Positions 49,687 through 58,108 of a DNA stretch of 64,000 nt are shown one piece after another (the first letter of the stretch is position 1; each line of letters begins with the position of its first letter). This DNA comes from Arthrobacter sp. ZGTC412 (lineage in GTDB: Bacteria > Actinomycetota > Actinomycetes > Actinomycetales > Micrococcaceae), in the NCBI RefSeq assembly GCF_002929215.1, contig NZ_PJII01000014.1:1-64000 (forward strand), read 5' to 3'. Made by a program: the position numbers and the translations under genes. The notes under the pieces are model-generated. The model searched no databases. It was given only the letters and a program-made list of their open reading frames with translations, and was not told the DNA's origin.

Positions 49687-51381
49687 TTGACTGAACACAT
49701 CAACCTTTCGGACGTCTCCCACGGCTACGGCGACCGCCTGCTGCTTGACGGCGTCAAGCTGACCATCACAGCGGGCGAGCATGTAGCGGTAGTCGGTGAA
49801 AACGGCGCCGGCAAATCGACGTTGCTGAGGATCCTGGCCGGCCTCGAACAGCCCCACGAAGGGTCTGCCACCATAGGCGGCCGTGTGGGCTATCTCGCCC
49901 AGACTCATGGCCTGCCCGAGTCCTTCACCGTCGGCGGGGCGATTGACGCATCCCTGGCGTCGCTCCGGGCCCTCGAAGCGGAGCTGGACCGGCTTGAGGC
50001 CGGCCTGGCTGACGCGGAGGCCAGCGACCTGGAAGCCTACGGCAGGCTGCAGACGGAGTATCAGTTGCGCGAAGGCTACGCCGCCGAATCGCGGGTGGAG
50101 GCTGCGCTGGACCGGTTGGGCCTGGGCGGCCTGGACCGGAGCCGTGCCCTGGGTTCGCTTTCCGGCGGGGAGCAGGAGCGCGTTGCGCTGGCCTGCGTCC
50201 TGGCGGACCCGGCGGACATCCTGCTCCTCGACGAACCAACCAACCACCTGGACGCCCGCGGAACAGCGTGGCTGGAGGACCGGCTGGCGGCCCACCGCGG
50301 CACTTTAGTGGTGGTGTCCCACGACCGCATGCTGCTCCGCAAAGTGGCGGCCATCATCATCGAGGTGGATGCCGAGCGCCGGGCGGTCAACCGCTACGGC
50401 AACGGGTACGACGGCTACCTCCGCGAGAAGGCAGCCGAACGCCAGCGCTGGGTCCAGCAATACCACGGCTGGCTGAACGCCATGGAGGCCGAAAAGCGGC
50501 AGGCGGAGACGGTTGCCGGAACCATGGGGTACGGCCGCAAGCGCGACGGCGACAAGATGGGCTTCGACTTCAAGGCCGGAACCTGGCAAAAAGCCGCCAG
50601 CAGCCAGGTCCGGAACGCACAGGAACGGCTGCGCCGGCTTGAAGCCAGTCCGGTGGAGCAGCCGCCCGTGCCCTTGCGGCTTGCCGCGCCCGAATATTTG
50701 CCTTCCGAGGGTGCGCCTGCCGTTGCCGGCGGAGATCCGGCTGCGCTGCTGGCGGTCCATGGCGTGAGTGTTACGGGCCGGCTTGAACCCACTGACTTCC
50801 AGGCCGGCGCCGGCCAAAAAGTCCTGATCACCGGGCCGAACGGTGCCGGCAAGTCCACGCTGCTGTCCGTGCTGGCGGGAACCCTGGCGCCCGCCCAGGG
50901 GCGGGTGACCCGGCCGGAAAGGGTGGGCTACCTGCAGCAGGAACTGGAACTGCCACAACGGCCGGCGCTGCGGCTGCTGCCGGCGTTTGCGGCCGGGCTG
51001 GGCGGAAACATCGACGAGCACGCTGAAGCCCTGCTGCGCTTGGGGCTGTTCCGCACCAGCGAGTTCCACGTTCCCGTCGGCAGCTTGTCCGCGGGGCAGC
51101 AGCGCAGGCTTGCGCTTGCCCGCCTGCTCCTGGGCGGCTACAGCACACTGATTGTGGACGAGCCCACCAACCACCTGGCGCCCGTACTCGTGGAGCAGCT
51201 TGAGGCGGCGCTCGCGGCCTTCGCCGGGACCTTGGTGATGGTCAGCCACGACCGTGCCCTCCGCGAATGGTTTGCCCGTTGCCGCAGGGCTGCGGAAGAC
51301 GGCGGAAATGCGGGCGGAAACACCGTTTCCGGGCGCTGGCTCCGCTACTCCATGGACAAGGGCGTGCTCGCGCCGGCCTGA
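49687..51381 (+). CDS. ABC-F family ATPase (possible ribosome-protection protein)
   Basis: A 564-residue protein with two ABC domains and no transmembrane segments. Domain 1: Walker A GENGAGKST, signature LSGGEQERVAL, Walker B ILLLDEPTNHLD. The linker (about 230-320) has the charged helices EKRQAETVAGTM and RNAQERLRRLEASP. Domain 2: GPNGAGKST, a variant signature LSAGQQRRLAL, LIVDEPTNHLAP. The layout is that of ABC-F translation factors; antibiotic-resistance members rescue drug-blocked ribosomes. The Pro/Val-rich linker and divergent sequence suggest a resistance-type rather than an EttA-type role, without proof. A TTG at 49687 has GAGGA seven bases upstream and is preferred over the ATG at 49672, which overlaps that site. 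Confidence 0.82.
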   Translation: MTEHINLSDVSHGYGDRLLLDGVKLTITAGEHVAVVGENGAGKSTLLRILAGLEQPHEGSATIGGRVGYLAQTHGLPESFTVGGAIDASLASLRALEAELDRLEAGLADAEASDLEAYGRLQTEYQLREGYAAESRVEAALDRLGLGGLDRSRALGSLSGGEQERVALACVLADPADILLLDEPTNHLDARGTAWLEDRLAAHRGTLVVVSHDRMLLRKVAAIIIEVDAERRAVNRYGNGYDGYLREKAAERQRWVQQYHGWLNAMEAEKRQAETVAGTMGYGRKRDGDKMGFDFKAGTWQKAASSQVRNAQERLRRLEASPVEQPPVPLRLAAPEYLPSEGAPAVAGGDPAALLAVHGVSVTGRLEPTDFQAGAGQKVLITGPNGAGKSTLLSVLAGTLAPAQGRVTRPERVGYLQQELELPQRPALRLLPAFAAGLGGNIDEHAEALLRLGLFRTSEFHVPVGSLSAGQQRRLALARLLLGGYSTLIVDEPTNHLAPVLVEQLEAALAAFAGTLVMVSHDRALREWFARCRRAAEDGGNAGGNTVSGRWLRYSMDKGVLAPA

Positions 51382-51432
51382 CGCTGCAGACCCCGGTGTA
51401 GCCCCCGTCACGTAGCACCCCTTTGCGTCTTG

Positions 51433-51575
51433 TAAGATAGACGAGCCGCTCGAAGCTTCGGCGCCACGAGAGATTCCGGTCACATTCGGTTGCCCAATAG
51501 GGCAAAACCCCGAATTTGTGAGCGGAAGCATCAGTGCTCCGGATGCGGCCAACCCCCAACCCACAAGGAATCGTT
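51433..51575 (+). promoter_or_regulatory. Structured 5' leader of the amino acid permease mRNA
   Basis: A possible -10 TAAGAT (51433-51438) is followed by about 135 bases of structured leader. A long stem-loop spans 51474-51527: TTCCG pairs with CGGAA, CACATTCGG with CCGAA..TGTG, and TTGCCC with GGGCAA around the loop AATA. GCATC (51528-51532) can pair with GATGC (51542-51546) just after. I could not match it to a known riboswitch class (glycine and T-box patterns are absent). Control of permease expression through this RNA is inferred. Confidence 0.5.
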
Positions 51576-53036
51576 GTGCCTCAAAGTACCCCCACAGATC
51601 TGCAGAACAACACGGCACCATCCACCGCCGTCGACCCCACCCTCAGCGCCGAGGGTTACAGCAAGACCCTGGGCAGGCGCCACGTCACCATGATCGCCAT
51701 GGGCGGCGCCATCGGCGTCGGCCTGTTCATGGGTGCCGGCGGCCGCCTGGCCTCCACCGGCCCGGCCCTGATCTTCTCCTACGCCATCGCCGGCGTCATC
51801 GCCTACCTGCTGATGCGGGCGCTGGGCGAACTCATCATGTACCGCCAGACCTCCGGCTCGTTCGTGAGCTACGCCGGTGAGATGTTCGGCAAGAAGGGCG
51901 CTTTCCTGTCCGGCTGGATGTACTTCATCAACTGGGGCATGACCGGCATCGCCGAACTGATCGCCATCGGCCTCTACTTCCAGTTCTTCTTCCCCAATGT
52001 CCCCGTGGAAGCCTCGGCCATTGCCGCCCTGGCCCTCCTGGTGGCCGTCAACCTGCTGAGCGTCAAGGCGTTCGGCGAGTTTGAGTTCTGGGCCTCCTGC
52101 CTCAAGGTCGGTGCCATCCTGATCTTCCTGGTGGTGGGCACCTTTATGGTGGTCACCAACGCCCAGGTGGGCGATGGCAACGCCTCGGTGGCCAACCTCT
52201 TCGCGGCCGAAGGCGGAATGTTCCCCAAGGGCGCACTGGTAATGGTCCTGGTCCTCAACGCCGTGATCTTCGCCTACAACGGCATCGAACTGGTGGGCAT
52301 CACCGCCGGCGAGATGCAGAACCCGCAACGCGAAGTGCCCAAGGCGATCCGCGCCGTCGTGCTCCGCATTGTGGTGTTCTATGTTGGTTCCGTGACCCTG
52401 CTGGCGATGCTGCTGCCGTCGGACCAGTACGTGGCGGGCACCTCCCCGTTCGTCACCGTTTTCGGGCAGATGGGCCTGGCCTGGGTGGGCGACGTAATGA
52501 ACATGATCGTTATCACCGCAGCCCTGTCCTCCTGCAACTCGGGCCTGTACTCGATCGGCCGCGTGTTCCGCACCATGGCAAACAACGGCCACGCCCCGCA
52601 GTGGCTCACCCGGATGTCCCGCCGCCACGTCCCGTACGCGGCCATCCTCGCCATCGCGGTGTTCTACCTGGTGGGCATCATGCTGAACATCTGGCTGGGC
52701 GGCTCCCACGCGTTCGACCTGGCACTCAACACGGCCTCCATCGGCGTGATCTTCACTTGGGGTGCCATCTTCGCCAGCCAGATCGCGCTGCGCCACAAGA
52801 AGGGCGTTACCTCCAGCCTGCCGATGCCCGGTTCGCCGTGGACCAGCTGGGCGGGCCTGATCGCCCTGCTCGCCATCGCGGTGCTGATCGGGTTCGACAC
52901 CATGACCAGCAAGACCGGCGAGGTGTTCTACCTGGGCCTGTGGACCCTGGCCACCATCCCGTTCTTCGCCGTGGTCCTGTGGCTGGGCTGGCAGAAGGTA
53001 AAGAACAACGAGCCTAAGAACGCGCTCTACAGCTAA
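51576..53036 (+). CDS. APC-family amino acid permease
   Basis: A 486-residue permease with twelve predicted transmembrane helices, of the amino acid transporter (AAT) group that includes AnsP, GabP and AroP. Hallmarks: RHVTMIAMGGAIGVGLFMGAG in helix 1, ALGELIMYRQTSGSFVSYAGE, INWGMTGIAELIA, and NGIELVGITAGEMQNPQREV. The starting residue is GTG at 51576 with AAGGAAT upstream; the frame is open a little further. L-asparagine or GABA-like amino acids are likely substrates by family, but the specificity is uncertain. It has a long structured leader and a strong terminator. Confidence 0.9.
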   Translation: MPQSTPTDLQNNTAPSTAVDPTLSAEGYSKTLGRRHVTMIAMGGAIGVGLFMGAGGRLASTGPALIFSYAIAGVIAYLLMRALGELIMYRQTSGSFVSYAGEMFGKKGAFLSGWMYFINWGMTGIAELIAIGLYFQFFFPNVPVEASAIAALALLVAVNLLSVKAFGEFEFWASCLKVGAILIFLVVGTFMVVTNAQVGDGNASVANLFAAEGGMFPKGALVMVLVLNAVIFAYNGIELVGITAGEMQNPQREVPKAIRAVVLRIVVFYVGSVTLLAMLLPSDQYVAGTSPFVTVFGQMGLAWVGDVMNMIVITAALSSCNSGLYSIGRVFRTMANNGHAPQWLTRMSRRHVPYAAILAIAVFYLVGIMLNIWLGGSHAFDLALNTASIGVIFTWGAIFASQIALRHKKGVTSSLPMPGSPWTSWAGLIALLAIAVLIGFDTMTSKTGEVFYLGLWTLATIPFFAVVLWLGWQKVKNNEPKNALYS

Positions 53037-53054
53037 TCACCCAAGCAGTACGAC

Positions 53055-53090
53055 GACGGCGGGATCCCCTCGAAGGGGACTCCCGCCGTT
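53055..53090 (+). terminator. Terminator after the amino acid permease
   Basis: ACGGCGGGA (53056-53064) pairs with TCCCGCCGT (53081-53089) and the inside CCCC with GGGG around TCGA. A perfect GC-rich hairpin 20 bases after the stop; the following T tract is short. Confidence 0.8.
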
Positions 53091-53106
53091 GTGCGTTCCC
53101 CATCGA

Positions 53107-53156
53107 TTGCTCCGTGACCGCCCTTTTGGCGTCTCAAAACGGCAGTTACGGAGCAA
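53107..53156. repeat. REP-like palindromic element
   Basis: TTGCTCCGT (53107-53115) and ACGGAGCAA (53148-53156) are perfect inverted arms, and an inner pair CCTTTTG (53122-53128) with CAAAACGG (53135-53142) flanks a six-base loop. The two-tier palindrome with TTTTG next to the loop recalls the element at 55935-56000, though the arm sequences differ. It lies between the permease terminator and dinB. Confidence 0.6.
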
Positions 53157-53211
53157 CGGATAGCCGAGGAGACGGTGGTGCGGAGCGCCCGGCCGGGGCA
53201 GACTGGGGCGT

Positions 53212-54282
53212 GTGAGCGAACCGTGGGTGCTGCATGTGGACCTGGACCAGTTCATCGCGGCCGTGGAAGTGCTGCGCCGGCCCGAACTCGCGGGCAAGGC
53301 GGTGCTTATTGGCGGCCGCGGTGATCCGACCGAGCGCGCGGTGGTTTCCACGGCGTCCTACGAGGCCAGGGCGTACGGCGTCGGCTCGGGAATGCCGCTG
53401 CGCATCGCCGCACGGAAAGTTCCTGACGCCGTCATCCTGCCCGTCGACCAGGACGCCTACCTCGCTGCGTCCGAGGAAGTCATGTCGGTGCTGCACTCGC
53501 AGCCGGGCGCTACGGTGCAGGTGCTCGGGTGGGATGAAGCGTTTGTTGGTGTTCAGACGAAGGATCCGGAGGCCTACGCCCGCCAGCTGCAGCACGCCGT
53601 ATTGGAGCAGACCCGGCTGCACTGCAGTGTCGGCGTCGGGGACACGCTGGTCCGGGCCAAGGTGGCGACGTCGTTCGGCAAGCCCGCCGGCGTCTTCCGG
53701 CTCACCGAAGACAACTGGCTCGACGTTATGGGCAGCCGGCCGACGATCGAGCTGTGGGGAGTGGGAACAAAGGTGTCGCGCCGCCTTGCAAAGCTCGGGA
53801 TCGGGACCGTCGCCGAGCTCGCAGCGGCCAATCCTGATGACCTGGTCCCCGAGTTCGGCCCGAAGATGGGTCCCTGGTATGCCCAGCTCGGGCGGGGAGA
53901 CGGCGCGCGGATCGTCGATGACACGCCCTGGGTTGCCCGCGGGCACAGCCGGGAAACTACATTCCAGCGCGATCTGACGGAGCCCGGGCAGATTGACGAC
54001 GCCGTCAAAGAGTTGGCGGCGCGGGTCCTGGAGGATGTCGCGGCCGAGGGGCGGCCGGTGATCGGGCTGACGCTCAAAGTCCGCTACGCCCCGTTTTTCA
54101 CCAAAACGTATGCCCGGAAGATCCCCGAGACCTCGGATCCCGCGGAAGTGCTCTCCCGGACCCTTGAGCTTGTGGCCAAGATTGAACCGGATCGCCCCAT
54201 CCGGCTCCTGGGGCTGCGGGCCGAAATGACCATGCCCGACGACTCCCGGCAGGGGCATACCCCCACCCGCAGCGGCTGGTGA
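53212..54282 (+). CDS. DinB2-like Y-family DNA polymerase
   Basis: A 356-residue translesion polymerase. The N-terminus LHVDLDQFIAAVEVLRRPEL and the motif GWDEAFVG (acidic pair) match mycobacterial DinB2 rather than canonical DinB (VDMDAFFASVE, SIDEAY). The metal ligands Asp10 and Asp-Glu of WDEAF are present, so catalysis is expected. The steric-gate position, normally aromatic, is Ile15; in M. smegmatis DinB2 it is Leu14, and that enzyme incorporates ribonucleotides readily. A helix-hairpin-helix thumb (IELWGVGTKVSRRLAKLGIG) and the little-finger domain follow. GTG start at 53212. No clamp-binding motif is obvious at the C-terminus, as in DinB2. Confidence 0.87.
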   Translation: MSEPWVLHVDLDQFIAAVEVLRRPELAGKAVLIGGRGDPTERAVVSTASYEARAYGVGSGMPLRIAARKVPDAVILPVDQDAYLAASEEVMSVLHSQPGATVQVLGWDEAFVGVQTKDPEAYARQLQHAVLEQTRLHCSVGVGDTLVRAKVATSFGKPAGVFRLTEDNWLDVMGSRPTIELWGVGTKVSRRLAKLGIGTVAELAAANPDDLVPEFGPKMGPWYAQLGRGDGARIVDDTPWVARGHSRETTFQRDLTEPGQIDDAVKELAARVLEDVAAEGRPVIGLTLKVRYAPFFTKTYARKIPETSDPAEVLSRTLELVAKIEPDRPIRLLGLRAEMTMPDDSRQGHTPTRSGW

Positions 54283-54333
54283 TTCGCCCCAGTGGGCTCG
54301 CGGGGCTGCCGCCAAGGTTTCGATGACAAAAAG

Positions 54334-54367
54334 AACGGCGGCGGATCCCTTGGGATCCGCCGCCGTT
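54334..54367. terminator. Bidirectional terminator between dinB and csbD
   Basis: AACGGCGGCGGATCCC and GGGATCCGCCGCCGTT are perfect inverted arms with a TT loop, flanked by AAAAAG on the left and TTCG on the right. It lies between two convergent genes and should serve both. Confidence 0.9.
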
Positions 54368-54416
54368 TCGCTCTGTTACAGCCCGCCTGGAACAGCAGGA
54401 CTGCCGCCGGAAGAGG

Positions 54417-54593
54417 CTAGTCGCGCTTGAACTCGTCTTTGACGCTTTCGCCGACCTTCTTGGCGTCGGCCTTGACCTGGTCGGTCTGGCCTTCGGCCTT
54501 GAGGCGGTCATTGTCGGTGGCGTTGCCGGTGGCTTCCTTGGCCTTGCCGCCGAAATCTTCTGCTGCGTTACTGATCTTGTCTCCGAGGCCCAT
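54417..54593 (-). CDS. CsbD family stress protein
   Basis: A 58-residue hydrophilic protein, starting MGLGDKISNAAEDFGGKAKE and ending GESVKDEFKRD, matching the CsbD family of small, Lys/Asp-rich, helical general-stress proteins. AAAGGAGG precedes the ATG at 54593. Too short for usual length cut-offs. Family members are induced by stress in Bacillus under sigma-B; function unknown. Confidence 0.88.
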   Translation of the reverse strand: MGLGDKISNAAEDFGGKAKEATGNATDNDRLKAEGQTDQVKADAKKVGESVKDEFKRD

Positions 54594-54733
54594 GGTGGTG
54601 GCCTCCTTTCGTTTCCGTTGATCAAACAGTGCTTTTTCACACTAACACGAAGCTTGCTTACTAATTCAAGTCCGGTATTTCCGCCCGGGAGGGGCGCCTG
54701 TTGATTGTCCGTGCCCGCGGCTAGGCTCGAAAC

Positions 54734-55195
54734 ATGGACCACAGCATCAGCCTCACCCAGCACATCAACGCGTCCCCGGAAAGGGTCTGGTCCGTCATTA
54801 CGGACATCCCTGGCTCGGCGGCAACGTTGTCCGGAGTCGACTCCGTGCAGCTCCTCACCGACGGCCCTTATGGGGAGGGAACGCGGTGGAAGGAGACCCG
54901 GAAAATGCTGGGCAAATCCGAAACCGTGGAGATGTGGGTGGCCGAAGCCGACCAGCGCAGCAGTACAACCGTCAAGGCTGTCCAGGGCGGCGCGGACTAC
55001 ACCACGCGCTTCGGCCTGGCCCCGCGCGACGGCGGCACTGACCTCACCCTCACCTTCGGTGCCGAGGTCATCAAGCCGACGTTCGCGAGCCGCCTCATGA
55101 TGCTTCTGTTCGGCAGGATGGGCATGGCCGCCACCCGCAAGGCCCTGACAAAGGACCTCGCGGAAATCGCGGCCAAAGCAGAGTCGCTTCCGTAG
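54734..55195 (+). CDS. SRPBCC (START-like) family protein
   Basis: A 153-residue protein of the polyketide cyclase/START-like helix-grip fold. It reads ISLTQHINASPERVWSVITD, then GEGTRWKETRKMLGKSETVE and a C-terminal helix LTKDLAEIAAKAESLP. The hydrophobic cavity binds an unknown lipid or aromatic ligand; no catalytic residues are evident. It overlaps by one base the following pentapeptide-repeat gene (TAGTGG), so they are cotranscribed. Confidence 0.85.
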   Translation: MDHSISLTQHINASPERVWSVITDIPGSAATLSGVDSVQLLTDGPYGEGTRWKETRKMLGKSETVEMWVAEADQRSSTTVKAVQGGADYTTRFGLAPRDGGTDLTLTFGAEVIKPTFASRLMMLLFGRMGMAATRKALTKDLAEIAAKAESLP

Positions 55196-55872
55196 TGGCC
55201 GGGCGTCCTCCCAAAGCCGGTGCTGCGAAAGTAACTGCGCCCAGGCTAACGCCGGTCCGGCTGGAGAACCTGACGGACCAGCCGTCGTCGGATTTCCGCC
55301 GCGGCGAACGGTACGACGGCGGCCGGTACAGCCGTGCTGAGGCCGACGGCCTCGAATTGAGCGGCACAGACTTCGCGGAGTGCGAGTTCCAAGGGGTCTC
55401 CTTCAATGAAACCCAGCTCCGCGGCTCCTCGTTCCGCGACTGCATCCTGGGGGAGCTGTACGCGCCGGTGTTCAAGGCGGCCCGGTCCACCTGGCGGGAC
55501 GTTGAGTTGCGGAATCCGCGGCTGGGTTCGGCCGAGCTTTATGAAAGCGGCTGGCAGTCGGTCCGCATCGACGGCGGCAAGCTGGACTTCCTCAACCTGC
55601 GCGGCGCCAGACTCGCCGACGTACTGATCACCGATTGCATCATCAACGAACTGGACCTGGGCTCCGTCGCCGGTACCCGGGTGGTGCTGAAGAACTGCAC
55701 CGTTGGTTCCCTCGACCTCGGCGGGGCGAAGCTCAAGGACTTCGATATCCGCGGCACGGAGTTCCGCAGCATCAGCGGGCTCGGCAGCATGGCGGGCATG
55801 GTGGTGGATGAGTACCAGCTGGGCCTCCTCGCGCCCCTGCTGGCCGCGCATTTAGGCGTAACGGTCCTCTAA
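55195..55872 (+). CDS. Pentapeptide-repeat protein
   Basis: A 225-residue protein whose central part (about 45-200) follows the A(D/N)LXX pentapeptide pattern: LELSGTDFAECEFQGVSFNE, LRGSSFRDCILGELYAPVFK, and KLDFLNLRGARLADVLITD. This forms a right-handed quadrilateral beta-helix. Some relatives such as MfpA mimic DNA and protect gyrase; this one has no feature that proves that role. GTG start at 55195 overlaps the preceding stop. The last 25 residues are a helical cap. Confidence 0.83.
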   Translation: MAGRPPKAGAAKVTAPRLTPVRLENLTDQPSSDFRRGERYDGGRYSRAEADGLELSGTDFAECEFQGVSFNETQLRGSSFRDCILGELYAPVFKAARSTWRDVELRNPRLGSAELYESGWQSVRIDGGKLDFLNLRGARLADVLITDCIINELDLGSVAGTRVVLKNCTVGSLDLGGAKLKDFDIRGTEFRSISGLGSMAGMVVDEYQLGLLAPLLAAHLGVTVL

Positions 55873-55909
55873 GCCCGGTACCCATAGGACAACCGCCCGT
55901 GTACTATTT

Positions 55910-55931
55910 ACAGAACGAACGGTCGGTAAGT
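55910..55931. promoter_or_regulatory. PaaR-like (TetR family) operator
   Basis: The 22-base site beginning ACAGAACGAACGG and ending TCGGTAAGT matches, with two mismatches, the consensus I recall for the phenylacetate repressor PaaR of Corynebacterium (ACTNACCGNNCG, then NNCGGTNAGT). It lies directly after a TACTAT (55902-55907) -10-like sequence and upstream of the thiolase operon, well placed for repression. Confidence 0.6.
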
Positions 55932-55934
55932 GGA

Positions 55935-56000
55935 CCCAGCTAGGTAGCACTAAGTGTCGTTTTGAACGCTCATAACGACACTTGCTGCTACCTGGTTGGG
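55935..56000. repeat. REP-like palindromic element (long form)
   Basis: A two-tier palindrome: AGGTAGCA with TGCTACCT, AGTGTCGTT (55953-55961) with AACGACACT (55974-55982), and outer CCCA with TGGG, around a 12-base loop. Its left half recurs at 22694-22726. It sits between the PaaR-like operator and the thiolase start, inside the 5' leader of that operon. Confidence 0.75.
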
Positions 56001-56057
56001 GATGGCACGCTGCCGGCCGCCGATGACAGTGCTGTTTATCGCGTGAAGGGTGTTTCC

Positions 56058-57284
56058 ATGGCTGCAACCGCAGGTCCGCAGGCTTTCCTCGTGGGCGGGG
56101 TCCGAACGCCTGTGGGCAAGTACGGCGGCGCACTTTCGTCCATCCGCCCCGACGACCTGGCTGCCCTGGTAATCCGGGAGGCCGTGAACCGGGCAGGGCT
56201 GGATCCGGACAGCATTGATGAGGTCATCCTGGGGAACGCCAACGGGGCCGGTGAGGAAAACCGGAACGTCGCGCGGATGGCCACCATACTTGCCGGGCTG
56301 CCCCTCCACATTCCCGGTATCACGGTCAACCGGCTCTGTGCCTCCGGCCTGAGCGCCATCATCCAGGCAAGCCACATGATCAAGGCCGGCGCCGCAGACA
56401 TCGTCATCGCCGGCGGCGTGGAATCCATGAGCCGGGCGCCCTGGGTTCAGGAGAAGCCGACTTCAGCTTTCGCCAAGCCGGGCCAGATTTTCGATACGTC
56501 CATCGGCTGGCGCTTCGCCAACCCCCAGTTCCATAAGGGTGAGCTGTCCCGCGACGGCAAAATGACCTACTCCATGCCCGAGACGGCCGAAGAAGTTGCC
56601 CGCGTGGACGGCATCTCCCGCGAGGACGCCGACGCCTTCGCGGTCCGCTCGCACCAGCTGGCCCTGGATGCCACAACTGCCGGCCGGTTTAGGGACGAAA
56701 TTGTCGGGGTCACCGTCAAGACCCGGAAGTCCGAGCATGTTGTCGACACGGATGAAGGTCCCCGGGCGGACACCACCATGGACGTCCTCGCCGGGCTGAG
56801 GCCGGTCGCGAACGGCGGTACCGTGGTCACGGCCGGCAACTCGTCGTCGTTGAACGACGGCGCCTCCGCCATCATCGTCGCCTCGGAAGCGGCCATCGAA
56901 AGGTTGGGCCTTACGCCCCGTGCGCGAATCATCGACGGCGCCTCGGCCGGCTGCGAGCCCGAGATCATGGGCATCGGCCCGGTGCCCGCCACGCAGAAAG
57001 TCCTCAAGCGGAGCGGCTTCAGCGTAGGCGACCTTGGCGCCGTCGAACTTAATGAAGCGTTCGCCACGCAGTCCCTCGCCTGCATCCGCAGGCTGGGCTT
57101 GGAACCAGAGATCGTGAATAACGACGGCGGCGCCATCGCTTTGGGGCACCCACTGGGTTCCAGCGGGGCCCGGATTGCCATTACCCTGCTGGGAAGGATG
57201 GAGCGGGAGGACGCCCGCGTGGGGCTGGCCACCATGTGTATTGGTGTTGGCCAGGGCACAGCGATGCTGCTGGAGAAAGTCTGA
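56058..57284 (+). CDS. Thiolase (acetyl-CoA/3-oxoadipyl-CoA acyltransferase)
   Basis: A 408-residue thiolase. The nucleophile is Cys94 in NRLCASGLSAI; LNEAFA (near 333), the catalytic His in GGAIALGHPLGSSGA, and the second Cys in MCIGVGQG are present. The ATG at 56058 has GAAGGG upstream; the frame is open into the repeat element. The immediately following enoyl-CoA hydratase and 3-hydroxyacyl-CoA dehydrogenase, with the PaaR-like operator, suggest the lower phenylacetate pathway, where it would be a PaaJ-type 3-oxoadipyl-CoA thiolase. General beta-oxidation is the alternative. Confidence 0.88.
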   Translation: MAATAGPQAFLVGGVRTPVGKYGGALSSIRPDDLAALVIREAVNRAGLDPDSIDEVILGNANGAGEENRNVARMATILAGLPLHIPGITVNRLCASGLSAIIQASHMIKAGAADIVIAGGVESMSRAPWVQEKPTSAFAKPGQIFDTSIGWRFANPQFHKGELSRDGKMTYSMPETAEEVARVDGISREDADAFAVRSHQLALDATTAGRFRDEIVGVTVKTRKSEHVVDTDEGPRADTTMDVLAGLRPVANGGTVVTAGNSSSLNDGASAIIVASEAAIERLGLTPRARIIDGASAGCEPEIMGIGPVPATQKVLKRSGFSVGDLGAVELNEAFATQSLACIRRLGLEPEIVNNDGGAIALGHPLGSSGARIAITLLGRMEREDARVGLATMCIGVGQGTAMLLEKV

Positions 57285-58108
57285 TGCCGGGCGTTGTGGA
57301 CCTGGCCGCGGAGAAGTTCCATGCGCTGCTGGTGGAGGAGCGCAGTGACCGCGTGATGGTGCTCCTCAACCGTCCTGAGGTCCGGAACGCCATCGACCAG
57401 CAGATGGTGGATGAACTCCACGTGGTCTGCACCGCCCTCGAGCAGAACCCGAAGGTGCTGGTCATCGCGGGTGTGGAGGGTGTGTTTGCCTCCGGGGCGG
57501 ACATCGGGCAATTGCGCGAGCGGCGCCGGGACGATGCCCTGCAGGGGATCAATTCCACCATCTTTGTCCGGATCGCCAAGCTGCCCATGCCGGTGATCGC
57601 TGCCCTTGACGGCTATTGCCTGGGTGGCGGGGCCGAGCTCGCCTACGCGGCCGACTTCAGGATCGGCACACCCAACGTCCGCATCGGCAACCCTGAAACC
57701 GGGCTGGGGATCCTCGCCGCGGCCGGGGCCAGCTGGCGGCTCAAGGAGCTGGTGGGGGAGCCTGTGGCGAAGCAGATTCTGCTTGCCGGGCGGGTCCTTG
57801 GTGCCGAGGAAGCGCTGGCTGTGAACCTTCTAACCGAGGTCCACGAGCCGGCGGAGCTCCTGGACGCGGCGCATAACCTGGCGGACCGGATTGGGCGCCA
57901 GGACCCGCTGGCGGTCCGGATTACCAAGTCCGTGTTCCACGCCCCGGCGGAAGCGCACCCGCTGATCGACCAGCTGGCCCAGGGCATTCTCTTTGAGTCC
58001 GATGCCAAGTTTGACCGGATGCAGCGGTTCCTCGACAGAAACGCCGCCAAGAAGGCCGATAAGAACGCCGGTGCGAAGGCCGGCAACGAGACCGGAGAGA
58101 CGAACTGA
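57284..58108 (+). CDS. Enoyl-CoA hydratase (PaaF-like)
   Basis: A 274-residue crotonase-family enzyme. FASGADIGQLRER supplies the first oxyanion-hole segment and LDGYCLGGGAELAYAADFRI the second; the catalytic Glu region is IGNPETGLGILA. The C-terminus has an unusual Lys/Ala/Asn tail (NAAKKADKNAG). It begins in the thiolase stop (TGATG). In the proposed phenylacetate operon it would hydrate 2,3-dehydroadipyl-CoA; other short-chain enoyl-CoAs are possible. Confidence 0.88.
   Translation: MPGVVDLAAEKFHALLVEERSDRVMVLLNRPEVRNAIDQQMVDELHVVCTALEQNPKVLVIAGVEGVFASGADIGQLRERRRDDALQGINSTIFVRIAKLPMPVIAALDGYCLGGGAELAYAADFRIGTPNVRIGNPETGLGILAAAGASWRLKELVGEPVAKQILLAGRVLGAEEALAVNLLTEVHEPAELLDAAHNLADRIGRQDPLAVRITKSVFHAPAEAHPLIDQLAQGILFESDAKFDRMQRFLDRNAAKKADKNAGAKAGNETGETN

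Noticed and set aside
51433-51575. Glycine riboswitch or T-box before the amino acid permease
   Set aside because: The glycine riboswitch core and the T-box sequence are absent, and the folding pattern differs. Kept only as an unassigned structured leader.
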